DNA of 44,616 nucleotides from Thermus scotoductus DSM 8553. GTDB taxonomy: Bacteria; Deinococcota; Deinococci; Deinococcales; Thermaceae. Below the pieces are notes generated by a model. That model had not been told where the DNA came from. It saw only the letters and a list, made by a program, of their open reading frames with translations, and searched no databases. The stretch covers positions 1 through 44,616 of the forward strand of contig NZ_KB905744.1 of assembly GCF_000381045.1 (NCBI RefSeq), written 5' to 3'. The position numbers and the translations under genes were made by a program. Shown here in pieces: positions 42,801 through 44,616 of the stretch (positions within the stretch are counted from its first letter, which is position 1; the number at the start of each line of letters is the position of its first letter).

Positions 42801-44300
42801 CGCCACGGTCTCCTTGAAGAACTCGGAAAGGTTGGGCTTCTCCGGGTTCAAGGCGGCCAGGGGACCGTCGTAGCCCAGAGAGCCGATGGGTTCGTTGCCC
42901 GTCTTGGCCAGGGCCTCGAGGTAAGCTCCATCCCACCGGTCCCAGCCGAAGGCCCGCTCCAAGCCCAACGGGGGCGGGGCCGGCTTCTCCTCCACCTGGG
43001 GCTCGCTCCCCCCGGCCACGGGGGGCGGAGCCTGGCGGATGGGCCCCGAAAGGTGGACCCGGTACCCTGCTACCGGGGTGCGGGCGGCGATCCGCTCCAG
43101 CACCAGGCGCTGGTGGCGGTCAAAGGGAAGGACCCGGGGGCCCTCCGGGGTCAGGCGCAGGTAAACCTTTTCCCCGGGAGCCAGGGGCTTGGGTTCGCCC
43201 ACAAACTCCTCGGCGTTGAAAACCCCCCTTTCGGAGGAGAAGACGATCTCGTAAGGCGTTTCGAACTGCCAGAGGGGCCTCAAGCCCATGGCGTCGGTGG
43301 CGAAGACCGCCTCGTCCCGGTGGCGGCTCACGATGGCGGCAGGCCCCTGGGCCAGGGGGCCAAAGCGCTGGCGCAGGGCCAGGTACAGGTCCTGAAGCTC
43401 AGGGGCGAGCCCCTTCACCTCCCCCAGCACAGGGGGGAAGACCAGGTCCATGGCCTCGGGCAGGGAAAGCCCGTAGCGGTAGATGAGCCCCTCCAGCATG
43501 CGGTTCAGGTCCTGGGAGTCCGAGCCCCCGGTGCGGGGGATGCCCAGGTAATCCAGCTCCCGCCTGAGGCGCTCGATGGTATTGATCTCCCCGTTGTGGC
43601 CCAGAAGGCCAAAGGGCTGGACCTGCTCGAAGGTGGAGAGGGTGTTGGTGGAGTAGCGGTTGTGGCCCAGGGCGATGGTGCTCTTGAACTCAGGCCGGGA
43701 AAGCTCGGGGTAGTAGCGCTTCAAAAGCTCCGCTGCCCCCCGCACCTTGTAGACCACGCTGTAGGTGGAAAGGGAAACCACGTGGACGGGGAAGCTGGCC
43801 TCGAGCCTCAGGCCCAGCTCCCACAGGGGACCGTCCCCATCGGGGCTAAGCCCCGCCACCTGGAGGAAGATGGGCTCCGTGCGACGGCCCACGGGGCCCA
43901 GAACCTCGCTCACCACCTCCCCGCGGCGGAAGAGGACCGGGCGCACCCCAAGGGGCTGGCCCTCCCGCCTCAGGAGCTCGTAGAACTCCTCGAGGCGCCC
44001 CGCCTCGGTTTTGGGCAGGAAAAAGTGCCCCACGAAGAAGCGGGGGTTAAAGGCCAGCTCCGGCTCCAGTCCCGCCCCCTCCAGGAAGCGGGCCCATAGC
44101 TCCCGGGGGATATCGGTCTGGATGCCTGTCCCATCCCCTTCTCCCCGGATGGCCCCTGCCCGGTGGGCCATGCGGTAAAGGCTTTCCAGGGTCCTCCGCA
44201 CGATGCGGTGGGAGGGCTTGCCGCTTTTCTCCGCCATGGCGATGATGCCGCAGGCATCCTGGCCTAAGGGGATATCCGGGTAGGCTTCCTTCCAGGTCAT
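39822..44300 (-). CDS. gltB: Glutamate synthase, large subunit
   Basis: A 1492-residue flavoprotein that makes two glutamates from glutamine and 2-oxoglutarate in ammonium assimilation. The N-terminal class II amidotransferase domain has Cys17 after a short propeptide (GQDACGIIAMAEKSG) and HNRYSTNTLSTFEQVQPF, GHNGEINTIERLR. The central and FMN domains have NGEGGEIPDMLGKYTHWRGQ, KIGQGAKPGEGGHLPGKK and SNNHDLYSIEDLAQLI. The [3Fe-4S] site is CTICRGCQLDTCHVG, with the C-x5-C-x4-C spacing plus an extra Cys. The C-terminal beta-helix ends the protein (AILKGRNPYGAYVDGSVGKS). The small subunit gltD is not in the window. ATG 44300 follows AAGGAG. Confidence 0.97.
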   Translation of the reverse strand: MTWKEAYPDIPLGQDACGIIAMAEKSGKPSHRIVRRTLESLYRMAHRAGAIRGEGDGTGIQTDIPRELWARFLEGAGLEPELAFNPRFFVGHFFLPKTEAGRLEEFYELLRREGQPLGVRPVLFRRGEVVSEVLGPVGRRTEPIFLQVAGLSPDGDGPLWELGLRLEASFPVHVVSLSTYSVVYKVRGAAELLKRYYPELSRPEFKSTIALGHNRYSTNTLSTFEQVQPFGLLGHNGEINTIERLRRELDYLGIPRTGGSDSQDLNRMLEGLIYRYGLSLPEAMDLVFPPVLGEVKGLAPELQDLYLALRQRFGPLAQGPAAIVSRHRDEAVFATDAMGLRPLWQFETPYEIVFSSERGVFNAEEFVGEPKPLAPGEKVYLRLTPEGPRVLPFDRHQRLVLERIAARTPVAGYRVHLSGPIRQAPPPVAGGSEPQVEEKPAPPPLGLERAFGWDRWDGAYLEALAKTGNEPIGSLGYDGPLAALNPEKPNLSEFFKETVAVVTNPAIDREREIEHFSTRTLLGRRPLPDGRGGGRVEELLLPIVLEEDQGLAESFGTLTLAEVKSRFKTATLVPKFGVEEGLLLGLKRLEEEAVKAVEEGAEVLILSDREAFQGGIWIDIGLAVAAVNRALMKRDAEGVALRRRTSILVHSGGVRNLHDVAFLLGLGAEAVAPWLLEEKARALEGRKGVAGVLEALRKGLEKVTSTMGIHELRGYGKIFSAIGLKPELANYFGTRNFLGSETGGYGFLELERTLLEREGFLRAEKVMPAKDFRFNPRIYKAAQEVASGQAPYSHFQEKVRSLERESPVAARQLLEVRFPERSEVSPEEVDLSVGGHSLPFLISAMSFGSQGEASFRAYVEAAKRLNMLCINGEGGEIPDMLGKYTHWRGQQVASGRFGVHAYMLNSATVIEIKIGQGAKPGEGGHLPGKKVSPKVAAARNAVPGVDLISPSNNHDLYSIEDLAQLIEELKTVNPKALVSVKVPVIPGIGTIAVGIAKAGADVITLSGFEGGTGAARLHALKYAGLPVEIGVRRAHRALVRAGLRDRVEIWADGGLKTAYDVLRMVLLGADRVGMATMAMVAIGCTICRGCQLDTCHVGITTQIETVEEALAHGLKRFVPQDLDRAVEHLTRFFEAKGEALRELVAALGARSLRELRGRVDLLYQRDHLEELDLSYFFLPVEEPEWLKDTSAHVLRKPLNQLTRTITEVVMGAYGEGSRKLVFQEGPVNSTDRALGAHLAGEIARRRLYGKGFDAEVELRFDAGSVAGNGLAAFNLEGMKVVVEGGAQDGVAKSAFGGTVAILKGRNPYGAYVDGSVGKSFAYGAIGGLLIVEGVADSRFCIRLSGADVILGGEPERPLRDELGNLAARAQAKGFAFEYMTRGRALVLGDPGPWICSGMTGGRVYLRHWPEMGLTEEAMKRRLAKGAKVAVKPLDLRGIEDVRELLSAYIRVLKEAKREEKAARLEKLLEDPAQHFRMVEPVNQQVEQGVSTE

Positions 44301-44363
44301 CTTGGGGCTCCTTCTTTACGCTTGGGGTTTGGTGTAGGCAAAGGTATGCACGTCGTTCTTGGG

Positions 44364-44392
44364 ATTATACACCCCCCTGGGGGTAGGGTCAA
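44364..44392 (-). promoter_or_regulatory. gltB promoter with palindromic spacer
   Basis: On the minus strand TTGACC (44392-44387), a 17-bp spacer and a perfect TATAAT (44369-44364) form a strong promoter 63 nt before the gltB ATG. The spacer holds a near-perfect inverted repeat, ACCCCC..GGGGGT (44371-44384), which could be an operator for a nitrogen regulator. Confidence 0.75.
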
Positions 44393-44413
44393 GGCGTTTG
44401 TTCCAACAGGGCT

Positions 44414-44614
44414 TTACCCAAAACTCCTTCCTCGCCCTCCCTTAGCCTGCTTCAAGAGTTCTTGGGTGACTTCATAGTTGAGCAGGCGAACCAGGCCCCT
44501 CAGGAGCAGGTACGGACCATCCCTCTCGCTGGGCAGCCCCAGCTTGCCCCCGAGCTGCAAAAGAAACCCCTTGAACGGATCCCCCAACCGCTCAACTTCC
44601 CAAAGGAACACCGC
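44414..44614 (-). CDS. C-terminal end of an unrecognised protein (partial at window edge)
   Basis: The minus-strand frame is open to the window end and stops at 44414. The visible 66 residues (AVFLWEVERLGDPFKGFLLQ to LLKQAKGGRGRSFG) include LLLRGLVRLLNYEVTQELLK, an amphipathic helical segment. I do not recognise a family. The GTG at 44611 could be a start, but no ribosome-binding site can be checked, and the frame continues upstream, so it is more likely the 3' end of a longer gene. It is transcribed towards gltB, with 21 nt between its stop and the gltB -35 box. Confidence 0.45.
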   Translation of the reverse strand, partial: AVFLWEVERLGDPFKGFLLQLGGKLGLPSERDGPYLLLRGLVRLLNYEVTQELLKQAKGGRGRSFG

Positions 44615-44616
44615 CA

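Noticed and set aside
40965-44099. A 1044-codon open frame on the plus strand opposite gltB.
   Set aside because: It is the antisense shadow of gltB in GC-rich DNA; its translation is low-complexity (Gly, Pro, His, Leu) with no domain, while the minus strand encodes a complete glutamate synthase.

Overview
The window is a GC-rich chromosomal segment of a Thermus species. Its ProRS, DnaK, GrpE, DnaJ, DafA, ClpB, histone-fold protein and metallophosphoesterase-like protein look, from memory, near-identical to the Thermus thermophilus proteins. DafA, a zinc-finger-less DnaJ, many leaderless gene starts and strong Shine-Dalgarno sequences inside operons fit the same genus. Differences inside well-conserved proteins, and an intein in DnaB that the T. 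thermophilus protein as I remember it lacks, suggest another species or strain.

Layout. 1-805 is a decayed IS481-type transposase, with one element end visible. 898-3587 holds divergent proS and apgM. 3609-5066 holds an Uma2-like remnant, nrnA and a ribbon-helix-helix antitoxin remnant. 5065-9694 is a minus-strand cluster: SDR, Nudix hydrolase, CDP-alcohol phosphatidyltransferase, cmk, aroA and manA. 9702-11912 is a plus-strand cluster: SIS-domain sugar isomerase-like protein, nfi and plsC. Then come hup with its terminator, and ftsH (minus) divergent from the chaperone block.

The centre (14.4-25.9 kb) is a proteostasis and stress island: dnaK-grpE-dnaJ-dafA, then clpB, a small helical protein, an eRF1-like (baeRF-type) protein, hsp20, a degenerate metallophosphoesterase, a ferritin-like protein, a peroxiredoxin, a glutaredoxin, a zinc-ribbon thioredoxin and a second hsp20, closed by a terminator. 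A second transcription unit (25.9-28.4 kb) carries a DUF1931 histone-fold protein, psiE and a KhtT/KhtU-like cation/proton antiporter. It is followed by a membrane ClpP-fold protease and a rhomboid protease. On the minus strand, 30.0-37.1 kb is a complete seven-gene Mrp antiporter operon (mrpA to mrpG) downstream of a lytic transglycosylase. The window ends with intein-containing dnaB, a stand-alone protoglobin, the glutamate synthase large subunit gltB, and the 3' end of an unrecognised gene.

Most interesting signals. (1) Operator-like palindromes sit at the promoters of the histone-fold gene and clpB, with a weaker site upstream of dnaK. They share the CTTGA-N11-TCAAG geometry of the actinobacterial HspR element (HAIR). 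(2) DafA occupies the position of hspR behind dnaK-grpE-dnaJ and aligns with MerR/HspR/CbpM-type winged-helix proteins. This suggests a DafA- or HspR-like chaperone-linked regulatory circuit. (3) An eRF1-like protein is embedded in the clpB operon. (4) DnaB carries a mini-intein with a LAGLIDADG remnant. (5) The palindromic octamer CCTCGAGG recurs about once per kilobase, yet is nearly absent from the Mrp operon and absent from the intein.
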